Position numbers and translations under genes: made by a program. Source: Chionis minor (lineage: Eukaryota > Chordata > Aves > Charadriiformes > Chionididae). From it: DNA of 64,000 nt. Shown here in pieces: positions 37,413 to 51,700 of this stretch. The stretch is from assembly GCA_013398295.1 (NCBI GenBank), contig VZSF01009110.1, positions 423,074 to 487,073 of the forward strand, written 5' to 3'. The notes under the pieces were generated by a model that saw only the letters and a list, made by a program, of their open reading frames with translations, was not told the DNA's origin and searched no databases. Within the stretch, counting starts at the first letter, position 1, and each line of letters opens with the position of its first letter.

Positions 37413-37456
37413 ATGTTCAGAAGGAGATCACCACGCCTTGATCGCATTCTGAACAT
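37413..37456. repeat. Perfect-arm hairpin
   Basis: ATGTTCAGAA (37413-37422) pairs with TTCTGAACAT (37447-37456). An inner GATCA (37426-37430) pairs with TGATC (37439-37443), leaving an eight-base loop and a small internal bulge. Confidence 0.75.
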
Positions 37457-37806
37457 GATGTTTTTTCTCCCTGTGAATGTCAATGGGAGTGCGGGCTTAT
37501 AGTTTCTTGTGTTCTAAGTAAAACTCCATTGTATAGTGGAGTGCTTCAGAAAGTTACTCAATTAAAAAAAAATACATTTCACTTTAAAATAAATATGTCA
37601 TTAATAACCTTTTTTGCCTTTTAAACTCACAGTGATGCAAACATTTTCAAACAAATAAAGTAAAAATGTGGAAATTAGAAGCTCACAGTTCTCTTTCTAA
37701 AAGCAGTGCCATAGTGTAGTCACAGTTCAATTTAAGGAGACAGTTATAGTGACACACTGTAGGAGGAAACAGGAGCTCTAGCACACTTACCTGATAAGCA
37801 AAATTT

Positions 37807-37856
37807 ATATCAATATCAATATCAATATCAATACCAATGGTTATGGTTATGGTTTT
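37807..37856. repeat. Two adjacent hexanucleotide tracts
   Basis: Five ATATCA units (the last is ATACCA) span 37807-37836. After two bases come GGTTAT, GGTTAT and GGTTTT (37839-37856), then a GTTTATTT run. The two tracts have different units of the same length. Confidence 0.9.
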
Positions 37857-38568
37857 GTTTATTTGTTTATTTATCATTTCACTTTATCTGACCAATGATA
37901 AGCAAAGTGCTCTAGGGCAAGAGAGGTTCAGTAAACTAAAAACCATAATAGTCAATTGCTTTGCTTATTTTTCTCAATCTTCCCTACATTTTGTATTTAA
38001 TGGTGCCTGTCTTTGCCTAACTCACCATCGAACTCTGTAAACCCCAGATAAGCACTAGTAGCAGATGTTCAACATCTTGCAGGTCAAATTCCCATAAAGG
38101 AAGAAATATTGACCAGGTTTCACTATTTTTTCATGTGTAACCCTTTTATAAAAGTCCTGGAACAGAGGTGGTATGAAACAGCAGTCAAGTAATCCTCTTT
38201 CACAAAATCAAAGCAAAACATTTCTAGCTGACTTGGCCTCGGTGGATAACTTATGACTTGGGAACAGACTCTAGCTAACAATCAAAGTACAGTGCAAACT
38301 CTTACACTGATTATACAGTTTCCTCTATTCAGAAATTTGCATGATTCTACTAACAAGAACACAGTTTGTCTATAAAGGGTGAACACACCTACAAATACCG
38401 GTTCAGACACCACCTTGCAGTGTTTCCCCGAACCTGTATTTTCACAATGTTTCCTAAGAATGGAGTGAAGTGCAATTTCTTGGGAAACTAAATATGGATG
38501 CACATTCTGAATACATCTGTTACTTCCTTTTGAGTTGTAATACAAGTACCCTGAAAAAACTTGAATGT

Positions 38569-38609
38569 GGACATTTAGCTGATATGGACATTTAGCTGAT
38601 ATGGACATA
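38569..38609. repeat. 17-bp tandem duplication
   Basis: GGACATTTAGCTGATAT occurs twice in tandem and is followed by a partial third copy. Confidence 0.9.
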
Positions 38610-41152
38610 GCAAAATGAGCTCTGGAATAAAAGGATTCACAGATGTTCACAAATAGTTTGGTTATTTTGCCTAATTGCTCTGTATCTAAGCTATTAGACT
38701 TCATAAAGTCTAAATGGAAAAAAAAGTTCTGAAGCATTGCAAGGGAAAAGAAAAAGCCATACATGTTTTATGTACTAGTATCCTTCCAGATAAAAGTAAA
38801 TATGAGCAGTCCCCTTATCCATAGCAATAAAAGAATCATTTAAGCAGATACTGATTAGTAGAGTCTGACTGTGAATGAGAAAATATGTATTCATAAAAGT
38901 TTATTTCCACATTCAGTTAATCAAGAGGTACATCCATTTACTTATGCCAATATATTGCATGTTCATTAACCTTCATCTCTGCTTATCTGAACTTTAGCCT
39001 ACAGGGTCTCCATGCAGAAATCATTCTCGACATTGGGTTTGTGAGAAGTTCCTGTATAACTCTGCTTATGTGTTATTTACATAAAAATATTTTCATATAC
39101 GTAACCTAGTTAGGCTTTTTTTTTCCCCCCTGAATGTTTATTTCATGGACATGATCATGAGTAATGAGATAATGAGTTTTTAAAATTTCAATAATTATTT
39201 TTCAGTAGAGTTCTTAACTCAGAAAATAGTTATTCCATATGTGAAGAGTTACTTTATTATTATTCTTTAAATATACTAATACATACAGAAATGTCATTGT
39301 TCAATATACCAGATATCATTTCTCCATAACGAGATTTTTAAAATAAATACATGGGTTTTCAGTTATTCATTTTGACAATTCAGTGACATTTCAGTGGCAA
39401 AAGAAGTTAACATCATGAATATTTTTTGTATGCCTCACAATATTGTCCACCATCCGTAATAGAGCACTGAGCATTGATTTTGAGCACTTGTAGCCCAGGG
39501 ATACATATTTTTCAAAGAAACTACTTGGTCATGTTGAATAATTTTCATTCTACCTACAGTATCTGATTTGCTTTAGAGGCACTTACTGCTCTGTCAGTAA
39601 ATCTGAGATTGATTAGGACCACAGTATAGGAATACATAAGGCATGAAACCATGTAATATACTAAGTCTTAACCCTTTTATCCTTTAGATTGTTTTCATTC
39701 ACTTAATTTGTTTTCATTTAGATAAAAATCAAACCAATCCATACAAGACCTCTCTTAACCCCAAAGTCTTATTCTGCCCTCCAATTAATTCCTTCTTCAA
39801 CAATTTATCCAGCTGACTCTTCAGTTAATTTAAAGTTCTTGTTAAGAGTTCAAATCTTTGACATGTTCCATGTTTCAACAATGTTTTTATAGACTGACTT
39901 ACAGGTCAATGTCTTATTTAACCACATTCTATGACCTTTCAGTTCTGACCTTGTCACCAATTCAAAGTCTCCTTTTCTGACCAGTCTGTTCTCTTGCTTG
40001 CAGAATTTAAACCACTTTATGACATTCCAATTAGCTGCTGTATAATTCCAACCATTAAGGCAAAATCTGTCAAACAAGATAATTTCCATCTTAAAAAAAT
40101 GCCCCAAACCTGCTGCAGTTTTTGCAATTTTCTTGAATCATTTTGACAAGGTGAGGGCAAAAAAATGGTGAAATTTTCTAAAAACAAAGATTCTTAAGTA
40201 GAAAGAGTAGAGACACTTAAAGACACCATTTACCATGTTTATGTAAGGTATTCATTGATGGATTTGTTTTTCCCGCCGTCATGTTCCAACTGTGTTCTAA
40301 ATCTCAGCTTGCTTTGCTGCAAGTACCACATGGCTTATAACTTTGCAGTTTATGATACACTAATATTGAAGTGAACGATGTCAGGTTAGATCCATCATGT
40401 AAATAGATAATTATGTTTTCTTACATGGATACACAAGAATTAAATTTTAAAATGCAGTAATAGCCAAAGGTATCAACATTGTGAGAGAAAAAAAGGAAAC
40501 AATGTTTTATTTATTTTTTTAAGGAAGTTTATTATTGTTTGGAAAAAGTTAAATTGCATAATAACATTCTTGGAAACTCAAAAAACTCTTTTGAAGACTA
40601 TGAAAAAAACAAACACTCATGGGAAAGGAAATAATCTAGGTAAGTAGTTAAGCAACAGAGTGAAAACTGGGAACAGTGAGAATAAAATTTAAAAAAAGGG
40701 AGAGAGGATTTTTCACCAGTGCCAGTGAGAGGGAAAGTTCATCATGATCAAACTGATCAGTAGGGTGAAAATAAGAATTATGGACTGTGGCTAATAAAGA
40801 AAAACTAGTAGAAAGATTACTACAATAAAACAAGTAGAAGCTATAATATGGGTGTAAGGAGTTCAAAAACGTTAAGTTGCTGAAAAGCATTTTCCAACTG
40901 AATTGCCATATTTTTTTCTTTCTAAATAGGCAATTGAATTATTTAAAATATGTATTCCAAACAATCATAGATGAACCAGTCATAATAAAAATCACTTGCA
41001 TGACACTCATGCTTCTTGGCACACTTCCAAAAACTCTTTCCTTACCAATTTTCACAATATGAACTTGTTCCATCTGAATTAAAATAAAGTGTTCCCACCT
41101 GAATTGAGAACGACTTCCAACCATAAGTCCTGCCTCAGCTCTGCTTCCCCAG

Positions 41153-41178
41153 GCTTAGTGAACATGCTTAGTGAACAT
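41153..41178. repeat. 13-bp tandem duplication
   Basis: GCTTAGTGAACAT is exactly repeated, followed by GC. Confidence 0.9.
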
Positions 41179-42763
41179 GCCAGGTAGTATTACTGGCTTA
41201 AATCTGTATTGTGCAGTGTCAGCTCCTTTGCGTTTTTGGTTTCCATTCTGCCGGGAACCACAAGTCTCCAATAACCTGTCCTCAGTCAAGTAAGCAGTCA
41301 GTTGAGCAAGAGTAGCTGAAGACCAGCTTGGCTGAAGAGTTAGCTTCTGACTGAGCCCAAACGCAAAACGAAAGTATAGATAAAACAGAAGTGGGACTAG
41401 GCTATGCAGAAAAACATAAAATTATTCTACCTCTTCTTCTATGACTTTGCTGGGGTTTTTTAGGTCCTCCTACTTATTGGATCAGTATTCATTAACTGTG
41501 TTCTTCAGAGATTTCACCATTCCTGATTTATACATGTCTTGCATAATGCAGCCTTCCTTTTTTATCCTTTGCCTGGGTAATGTCATACACAACTGAGTAT
41601 TCACTATAGTCTCTAAAAAGAATTCACAGACCTACCGCTGTTGTCCCTGTTTGTCAGTTTCAGTCCATATTAAATTTCTGTCCTCTTCCTCTAGTTTCCT
41701 TGTGTGGGAGACTAGCTAAAAGTGGTATAATCAAAATATAATGTTTAGCTGTTTTACCTCCAAGATAACCCTGTGATCTGCCTTCATATGGACAACTGCA
41801 CAATCCTTTGTCTACATTCTCAAATCCAGGCTGTCTTTAAGTCTTAGTTGGGTTTTTTTTGGTTTTTTGTGGTTTTTTTTTTTTACGTCAAGCCACTCTC
41901 TACTGGACCCTGAACTGCATCCTGTGTCTTTACTAGTGAAGTTTAAATCAAATTTTGTTAAATACAGATCGGATATATGCTCAGTTAAATACAATTTCTC
42001 ACATATCATAATTAATTTAACTCTTCTAATCGTTGTTAACTAGAATTTTACCTGAAGTTAGCAGAAACTGTTTCCCTGTGAAATGACAGCATGATAATCT
42101 TTGGAAAATCAAACAACACACAACCCCCCCTAATTACTTAAATAAAATTATAAATATCCTTTTATCATTTTTTTCATCTTTTTGAATGGTCCAAATTTCA
42201 AAATTTTAAAACCTATGGTTTCCCTTCAAAAATATTTTTTGTCTGAAGTCCTCAATAGAAAAGTAAAAGCAGAATGGTTTTTCTATCAACTGCTTCAGTG
42301 TCTGGGTTCATTTGACCTGAGCAGAGGAAAGGCTTGCATACTGTTGTCTGAGCTTGGGTATTAACCTATTCTTACTGATTCCATTTGCAAGAAAAGATGC
42401 TTCAGAATTGAAGGCTAAATATAAAAATCTTAATTTAGCAGCATCTCTGCACTATGAGATACCCTACATTTGGCACTACAATCATGTATGCTAGTGATAA
42501 AACTTGTTCATAATATTTATCTAAATACTCTTCTGTCAGATTCGATTTCAGTGTCCAGAATTTGTTTTTCCTTTACAAGACAATCCTCTTGAAATGTCAC
42601 ATAGCATAATAAAAAATTCAGCTTAAATTCAAGCAAGATAAATCGAATATAAAGAAAACAAAACCAACAGCACCACTGTCTAATACTTAGTCAAGATCAG
42701 TAATGTAAACTGTGTCTGCTATTACAGACAATCCTTCAGCTTTATGTAATCCACTCTCTATTC

Positions 42764-42796
42764 TTCTCTCTCTCTCTCTCTTTTTTTTTTTTTTTT
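42764..42796 (+). repeat. (TC)n(T)n pyrimidine tract
   Basis: About nine TC units are followed by 16 T. Confidence 0.95.
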
Positions 42797-45700
42797 GTTA
42801 TCAACATGGCAAAATTCCAGGAAGTCCATTTCTTGTTCCAGATGCTTCATGTCACTTTCTCTTCATACTTGATTTACATTTACAATACCTTCATCTGCTG
42901 TACAGCTTTCTCTGTTACTATCATGAGTTACTATATCCACTGCTTTTTATTTCTTTCTATTACAACAGAGTGACCAAGACAGAATTTTATAGGAAATAAA
43001 TTTTGCTCTCCAATATTCCTCAGCAATTTTCTCCCAGCTCGTCCACTTCCAAAAACTAGTCTTTAGTATAGGTGGAATATTTTGTCTCTTTCAAGTTAAT
43101 CTGTCCAGGCATTTACTTTTCTCAAGACTATAAATTTTTCTGAGACCCACTGGAACATTCATTCCTGAACTGTTGTATAATATGCCCAATGAAAAAGAAG
43201 ATAAGAAATCTGGATATCTCTTCATTACATTCTCCCTTTTTTTCCTGCTTATTTCTCACATACTTCTTTGTCACAGTGGTGGGATTTAAAGTTGCTTTTC
43301 TTTTATACATTAGATACGCTTCTGTCTTGAAGAGTAATGGCCACAGCAGGAATATGAAAAATATGACAAATGAAGGACAAGGAACCTAATACCGAACAAC
43401 ATATTTGATATGTTGATATACCACAGTCCACTATGTCACAAAGACAGAGACAGCACAGCAGAAAGTTAATGGTCAAGCAAGTGCATCTCATATTGCCATC
43501 TAAACCAGAAGTGTTTATCTGAATCAAAATTTTCTCCTAAAGTTTTAAGGAAATAAATTTTAAATGCAGTGTTCTGTGAGAGCATGAATTCTTCCAGAAT
43601 GAACTATCTTTTTTCCCACAGGTTTCAGCAAGGGCTGGGATCTGGCCAATGAAATCTGAATATTCCTTATAAAAAGATGGTTTTACAAGTAATTAAAACT
43701 AATACTTACATATAAATTCTCAAATATATTTCAATGGGATTATATTAGATACAATATTTGGAACAGAACAGAAGAAAATAATGTGTGTATAGATACATTG
43801 GTTAGCCAGGAACTTGCCTGCACTTGAAAATCTGCTGACTTCGGTGATACTCAATAGCATGCTTGCCAGTGGTGAAAACTGACAGCGCATACCCAGTCTA
43901 AAAATGCAGGAAACAGCTCACTTGAAAAACTTGGTATGAAAAATCAGAAACAACAGCTATCAAATGTTGACTGAATGTTACAGACTCAGATGTTAGTGTT
44001 TCCCAGTCTTCTGAGTTTTTCTTTCCCACTAGGCACCCTGCAGATCTGATTGAAGAAGATCTCTTCATTTCTAATTTGCAATCTTTCCTCTCCATATTTT
44101 TAATTGGAATAAAGCACTGCAATCTTTGGCAGGAGAATAAGCTTCAAGTATTTGTATATGATTACACTTATTTCTTAGAATTGTGTGTCTACCATATTAA
44201 TTATGTGATTAAAAAAGTAAGGTGGGTTTCAGTGGATAAAAAGACACTGTTGAGTTACCCCCAACATTTTCTCAGCTAAATAAGACATATACAAATTAGC
44301 GGGGTTGCAATATTTCATATGTCTAGACTCTCACAGCTCATTTAAATGGAGTTTTATCACATACCTAGCTTTATACATCCCAGCACAAATCCTTGGGGAA
44401 AATTTAATTGCTTAAAGTCATTAACAATTAGAAAATCTGACTCAAATTAAGTAATAAACCAGAACAAACTAAACAGAGGGCAAAATTTTTGTAAGAAATA
44501 TGTGTCTATAGTTTTCAGAAAATTCATATTTAAAATGCACTCTGCCAGGTAATATCCCAATATCATTCTGAGAAACAGAACTTTTTACATGTAACTCTTG
44601 TTATGTTAGACTTAGGAGCTATGGGACTGTCAGCATGTTTACATAATTGATCACACGAGCTGTGCTTGGGTTCCCAGTGACTATCTGTTAAGTCTTTTCT
44701 GTCAACACTGTGATGGGGAGAAAGTTAAAAATGACAGCAGACAACACAGTTGCTTACGGGTGAAAGATTTGAGAAATAACAGGATAAATATTTCTTGAAG
44801 TTAAGAGATGAGCATATAGAAGACTATTTTTTCTTACATTAACATTGTTCTATATAATTTTCCTTTCTGTTATCACTTATATAGAAACAGTGAAATAGTA
44901 TGCCATTAGAATTAACATGTTTATTTGAGTTTGGAAAATGGCTCATATTTTTCAAAATATACTTTAAAAGATTTCCTTATAATCACAAAAGCTAGGATTC
45001 AAACTGCTTATCAGAGTTATTTCACATGAGCAGATTTGTTTAACTGGTTTGTGCTGGTTGTTTCTTCAGCTGGAATAATGAGATCAGGGCAGTGGGAAAT
45101 GGTATCATCCACCTGTTCTCACAAATCTTGCAGTTGCTATTGCACTGAAATTGAGACTCTCCTGCCACCAAGGCTGCAATATCCAAATTTAAAATCATAT
45201 CTAACGCAAATTGTTAAGTTGTTTTTGCAAATATGTGTATTGAACAAAGGTGGAAGTAAGATAACTATGTGATTTGTCCTGTCATTCACAAAGTGCCATG
45301 GCAAAGTTTAAATCAAGATTTAGCACTGATTTTAGGATTTCTGTGTCCAATGAACCCCTGTGAGCACACAGATTTGGTAGTGAAGATGGTAGGCAACACA
45401 TAATTTCCAAAATCACCATTAAACATAAAAAAGGAATAGTTGGAGGGAGCACATGCAAAAAGCATAACATTTTAACCCTTTTGCCTGTAATTTATGTGCT
45501 AGATATAGCTAAGTATTGCCCGAAGTTACAGACTGGTAAAATTAGAGAAGAGATATGGTAAATGGAAAAGAGAAAATGAGAAGCTGTACCTAGGTAATGA
45601 AGAGACAGCGGTAAGCGAAGGCAAGAGATGAGGCAATTCCCCTCCTACACATGACCTTCAACTGCTCCAGGAGATAAGTCATTCTTATTCTGATGTGTTA

Positions 45701-48700
45701 TTATATTTGCCAACAAGTAAAGTAAACTGTGTATATCAACCCTCCAAGCGAGTCATATGTTGCCCTGAGCAAGGGGGTGCTGCTGTGTGAGGACCGGGGC
45801 ACAGGGCTTTGGCGGTAGTCAGTCACCCCTTGCAGGCCACAAACAAGCTTCAAGCAGAAGCAGTGAGGATTTTTATTTATTTCTGGTTTTTTGCAAGCAA
45901 CCATATTTCCACTTATGACTCCAGGAAATTTAAGTGGTTTTTACATTTTCCAGAGAGTTCCATTGGACAAGGTGCACTACTCACCAGCCCATGCTTCTAA
46001 TATTGTACTTATCCTGCCCCTAAACATTTTAACATAACAAGGCAGTCAACATATTCAGCAAATACGTAGCAAGTATTTAGATGAGTTACCTAAATACTGC
46101 ATTTATAGTACTGTTACCTTCTTGTAATGTTAAACATGAGCTAAATATATGAAATATCTATTGTTTATCCTCTCAGGGACGTAGACATAGGAATTTCTAA
46201 ATGAAATTCAGCAAAAGCATGAATACTTACCTGTTTTATATTTTGTGGCTATGAAATAATGATATCTTGAATATGCATAGCACAATTACTAACAGTTCTG
46301 TAACACTGGACTCTTTAACACTATGTACTGAAATTAGGTCAAAAGATATGTCTGGGGCTTGTCATAAATAATTTCTTTAAATCAGCAAAAGAAAGCTCCT
46401 CTATCATTGCAGCGTTTTTTTCTCTAAATAGAATACTAACTATCTGCATTAATTAGGGGAATTATCCTATTCCTGTTCAAGCATTGGCAGCTCTTATAAT
46501 ATGCTAAACCTTCAGTGAGGCACATCAATTTTGATTGCAACGTAACAGTGTAGATTTTCACTTGGTAACTAATTTTATTCATATAGACACCTTTCATCCA
46601 TGCAGAGAGAAACAAGTAAAATGTGTATTTGAACCCATTCATAGGCTTAAGGGCAGATTATTGTAAATAAGCACTGCTCATCAGTTCAGTTTCTTCAATT
46701 TCCTTTATTGGCTGATGTTTAAAGAGCTGGAGCAGCATCAGTGCTGAACGTGTGCTTTCTTAATTAATTATCTATAATTTTAAACTTTGCAGTCGATAAT
46801 TAAAGAGTTTGAATCTATATGCTAATTTCAATTACATATATTTTTATATTTCCATTCTGAAAGGATGTGTTTATGTTTCAGACATCAACCAGATGTCACG
46901 CACAAAGTTTTTAATAACATTGTATGAAAAATTAGGAATTCCAAGGCACCGATATGTTTTGTACAGCCTTTACTTCAGGGAGATGCCCCCAACAGCTATG
47001 GCAAGCTCAGGTTACTCAGGTCCAGGCAATTCACCGATCTGCGGGACAAGCAGGTGTTGCATTTCACCAGCAGCCACTGGAAAACTATAGAATTGCGCCC
47101 TTGGCTGAGGGTCTCTTCCATCTCTACCGTGTAGGAATTCATGACATGATAAATAGTGTATCTTTCTCCTATATATTTACTGATTTTTTTAAGCAAAGTT
47201 GCAAAGGTTTCCAAGCCATTACAGCCACTCACTGTTCATGGGAATGGCCAGCAGAGGTCAGAGGCCCTGGGGTAGCAGAGGACAGAGCCTGCTTTTTACT
47301 AAAAACACTTGCATTCCTCCTTTCTGCAGATACGTCTAGGCTAGAACTGTGGTTTGGGTTTTGCTTTTTGAGTGGTTTGTTTGTTTGTTTGTGGTTTTTT
47401 TGGGGGGTGTAAGTGTTTGTTTGTTGGTATGGTTTTTTTGGCTTGTTTTCTTTTGTTTTTTTTTCCCAAGGAAGAGACAAGATAAAAATAACCCCAAATT
47501 CTCAGAGCAGGTCAGTACAACCTGCAAACACATAGATCAGAGAGTAGAAATGACTTTGTCTTTGTAAACCTGAGGAAGGGCTATTTGAAAAGAGGTTGTG
47601 AAAAAAAAGTAAGGACAATGTCATTGAATCTCCTAGGAAATACTTGTGGGAAATTATTCCATATTGATTTGTAAAAGTGCAGAGATTAAGAAAATTCTCA
47701 GAAAAAAAATTGCTTTTATCAAATAACATCTCAGAGGGGCAAGACATTGCAAGGACAAAAAAAGGTGGTACAAAGACAGGATCAAATGCTTAGATCATCT
47801 AGATCGAGATACAAGAGCCCTGTGAAAGCCACGAAGAAAGTTTCTGCTAAAATGCAAAATCCTTCCTGTGGAGTAGATACTGGCTTTTCTGCAAACGAGA
47901 CAAAGACTCTAACAAAGGAAAACTGGAGTATGAGTAGGAAGCATAGGAAAATAGCTATGTTTAGCCACTAATTCCAGCAGACACTGCAAAGAACAGAGAG
48001 GTGTTTACATCCCAGAAGAGCAATGGCTGCCAACTGCCTTATGTTATATCTATATAGGTAAATGAAGTGTGCCTAGGACCATTTGTTCTCTGGCATTGAT
48101 ACCAATGACCTACATTCACACTATAAAATAAGTTATTATTCTCCAAAGTAGGGACATTGCATTCAAACTGTCTATAAGAATGGCCACAGGCCTGTGTAAA
48201 CTGCTGAACTCTGGGTGTTGCTTGAATAAGTACTAATTTTCCTGAGAAAAAGCTATGCCTGACACTCTTCTTTTTTAATTTGCTAGGATTGATGTAATCT
48301 TAGTAACTTTCCTGCCTTTGGATAGTTTGGACATCTCCTTGTTCAGAGCACTTCGAAAATCTCATTCTTCCATAGTCAATTATTCTTCCCTTATTCATTG
48401 TAGAGGGATCCTTGGTATTCAGACTGAAGATGTTAATCCACTAAAAAAGTAGTGTAGCACCTGAAACTTATTGTGAATGTAGCTTTTCCTACCTTAGATA
48501 CTTACAGAATTAAGTAATATCTGTGTGTGTATGTGTGTGAGAGAGAGAGAAACAAAAGTGCAGCAGAGATTAGACTCACTGTGCCTAAATTATAGGCTAA
48601 AGAACTTGTGCTGACTGCTAGATGCCTAAATCACTCTTTGGAATTAATCCCAAAAATTATTTAGGGTAAAAAAAGGTTCCATTACCTTTCAATCAAGGTA

Positions 48701-51700
48701 ATGCATTTACTTGTGCATTTCAGTATTTTCAGAAAATCCCATCAGAAGTCTTCAGTGTTTTTTAAAAACTTTCATCTTCCAACCTCTGAGAAGGATCTGT
48801 TTCATACACAGCTTATTAATAGAGAAAAAGTAGAGGAAATAATTTTTTTTTTATCCAGTTAGCAAAAGATCAAATATGATCAAACTTAGTATCACACCCT
48901 TGCAGTGATTTTCAGTAGTGGCTAGTGATTTGGCAAGTCAAGCATTTCATTTCAGATGCCTTAGAAGGAAAAAAATCTGAAGAATTTCAAGAAGCATTAA
49001 AAAGTCAAGCCCTGAATAACAGACCTTTTCATGCCTAGCACTTAGTTACTGACAACTCAATGTCAGATTTGGAATTGTGCCATAAGGCAATCCAAACAAG
49101 TTTAATCAAATGTAGAGAGAGACCATAAACTTTTATTTTTGTGGAACTTTCTAGGTACTACTGTATTTAGCAGAGATTAAAAAAGATTTCGCTTATATAA
49201 TTACTTTTGGATTTAGTTGCTAAGCTCTAGAACAAATACTTTGAATTTTTTTCTGTGAACATTAAAGAAATGAGAAAAATACATATTGTTCCATTTGCTC
49301 ATATAAAACTCCTTTTAACTTCAAGAGTAGGTGACACAAATGGGAAGTCATAATGAAAAGCTAGAAGTAATCCACAAAAGTGAACACAAAGCACAAGTTG
49401 CCTCGACTGTGAACTTTTTAACTCAGCTGTAGAGTGAAGTTATTCAGATGTTTTCCTTGTGTAAAATGTGGTGTAATCAACAGAATTCTGTATAATCTGG
49501 GTGATATATGTGAGTTAAAGAAAAATATCTAAATATTATTTTCAACATTTCTCTAAAAAACAATAGGCATTAGGTTTCATGGAAATTATTTTTCAAAACC
49601 TTAAAATCATTGTCTCCAACTGTGAAAAATCTATCAAGAAAAAGCTCAGCACTTGGGGAAATCTGTGGCTGCATGATTTAGTGGGATCAAAGGAAAGTTC
49701 AAGATTAATTGGTGTAATAAAATTCAAGCAGAACTAGGAGACAATTTGGCCTTGATTTTGACTTATCTAACTTTTTCAATTGCAATCTGCTGTGCAAAGA
49801 ACTGAATCATATATTAAAAAAATAATCAAGGCTTAGATTCATGGATCTTAACTGAGGCAACCAAAGGCTCTTTTAGTCACTGAAGAGAGACTAGCACCTT
49901 CAGAGAGTGAGTGACTCAATCCACATAGGTTCTGCTCCATGCTCTGAAGGGACCTGTCTTTAAATATCAGTTAAGCAGCGCCCTGAGTATGAGTCCAGCC
50001 TCAGTTAAATGTCTGAAGCTTGATAAGCGAATGTGGGTTTAGAAGTTCTATGGAGGATTTGGTATTCCTTCTTCATGAAGTATTCCTAAAAAGTCCTTTT
50101 AGATTCTGAATCCTACTGTAAACACTAAGGTATTTTCTGCTTGTAGGGCAGAACCATCTCCAAGGGACAATTACTATTATTTTTCAGGAGAGGACACACA
50201 CATTTTTATTGTCAGAGTGTTAGTCTGCTGTTTACTCAACACTTTATGGCAGCTAACACCTGATATGGATGATTTTAAAAAAAGTAAAGAACAGAAAGAG
50301 ACGAGAAATTAATTTTATCCCAAATGTTCTCCAAACTTCAGGCTCAGAAGATATCTTTTTATCATTATTATAACAGCTTGAGAAGATAATACACTTGGTT
50401 TTCATGAAGAAGTACTTGAAAGATCATGGTATGTCTTTTTCATTCACCCTCTATCACTCTAGACCTCTGGTCAGGAGGAAAAAAATCTTGATAATTGCTG
50501 AAATAAAGTCCAAGGCATTTTGTTTAAAGCCTAAAAGTGGAGGTTTCCATCTTATTCATAATTTTTGTCAGTACCTGCGAGCTTCTCTATTTCAAGCTTC
50601 ACCTTGTTTCTATTTTTAGACTTAATTGTTCTTTCCCTTTGGAGACTTAACAACCTTTTTTTCACTGAAAATAAAGTCTCAAGAATCATCTGACCTCACT
50701 ACTAGGCATTAGGTAATGCTATTATAGATTCTGCCAGGCATTTACAGAAATTTATTTCCCGTTGTGGATATTCTTTAAAAAAGTTTGTATCTTATCTTGG
50801 TCAGAAGTTAAAAGATTCTGTAGTTGAGAGCTCCAGGGTAAAAGATATTTCATCTTTCTTCTAGGACTTTGCTCCTCACAGTTTTATGTATTTCCCTGAA
50901 TATTATTTCTATGTACAACATCCACTGCTCTGCCTTCATCTACCAAATCAGTCATTTCTTTGCAGAAGGTTAGCCAGTAGCCAGCTCGTGTCAGCTCTTC
51001 AGGCTGAGACAACCTTGAGCCTGAGCGTTGCTATTTTGTAGGTGAATATAGTAACCATTCAGCTCTCATGTAGAAGATAACCAGTCTCAGCATCTTTCTC
51101 TCAAGGTGTATTTTAAAATGAAACACACCCCTGGGACCCAGGAGATGGATTCCAGTCAGCAGCCCTTTCTCGAACTGTTGTAGCCCCACAGAAGGTTGCA
51201 GATGTGGTTTCAATTTTCTCTCCATCAGCTTAAGCACACTAATTAAATATTGTCCTTCTCAGCCTGCCCTGGTGTTCAGTCTGGCACTCCAGAGCATGAG
51301 TCTTTCTGTTCACCTTGCAGGGAGTCTGGCTGGCATAGATGATGGAGCTTATTTCAGGGCCCAAGCATCCTAAACATTAGGCCTTCATGTATACTGGCCA
51401 CAGTCACCAACTTTGTACGCATATAGCAACCTGCCACCTGAGTCTTTGTAATCTTTAACAGTGACAGTCATAAAGTGTAAAACATCATGTTAATAATCAT
51501 TAACATCCATATCAGTCTTAATAGGTACTTCTCACAATGTCTTATGAGGGTAACGTTTCCCCCTCCTTAGAGTAAGAGAACTGAAAGAAAAACATTTCCA
51601 TTTAACAGATTTTTCAGACAGGTACTGTGGGCCAAGCATCCCACAGACAGAAGAAGCCAACAAAGAAGTAAGTGCTCCCAACTTAACAACGTGGATAGCA

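Larger units (their letters stand above)
35037..45700. other. AT-rich non-genic spacer, 10.7 kb
   Basis: No gene, RNA gene or transposon is recognised. Listed separately are a hairpin (37413-37456), a hexanucleotide tract (37807-37856), a 17-bp duplication (38569-38609), a 13-bp duplication (41153-41178) and a TC/T tract (42764-42796). A poly-A run of about 16 lies near 35440-35456. The longest open frame (38282-38764, minus) has no recognisable content. Confidence 0.6.

Noticed and set aside
37839..37856. GGTTAT units as an interstitial telomere
   Set aside because: The unit is not TTAGGG and only two perfect copies exist, so it is an ordinary microsatellite.
38282..38764. 160-codon open frame, minus strand, the longest outside transposons
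   Set aside because: No recognisable domain, no splice context, a non-triplet tandem slip inside it, and a length not surprising for 64 kb read in six frames.
42712..42999. 95-codon open frame, plus strand
   Set aside because: It is built around the TC/T tract and a pyrimidine-rich stretch, with no domain or splice evidence.
47229..47567. Open frames on both strands rich in K, N, T or F, V, C
   Set aside because: Produced by the GTTT-rich low-complexity run.
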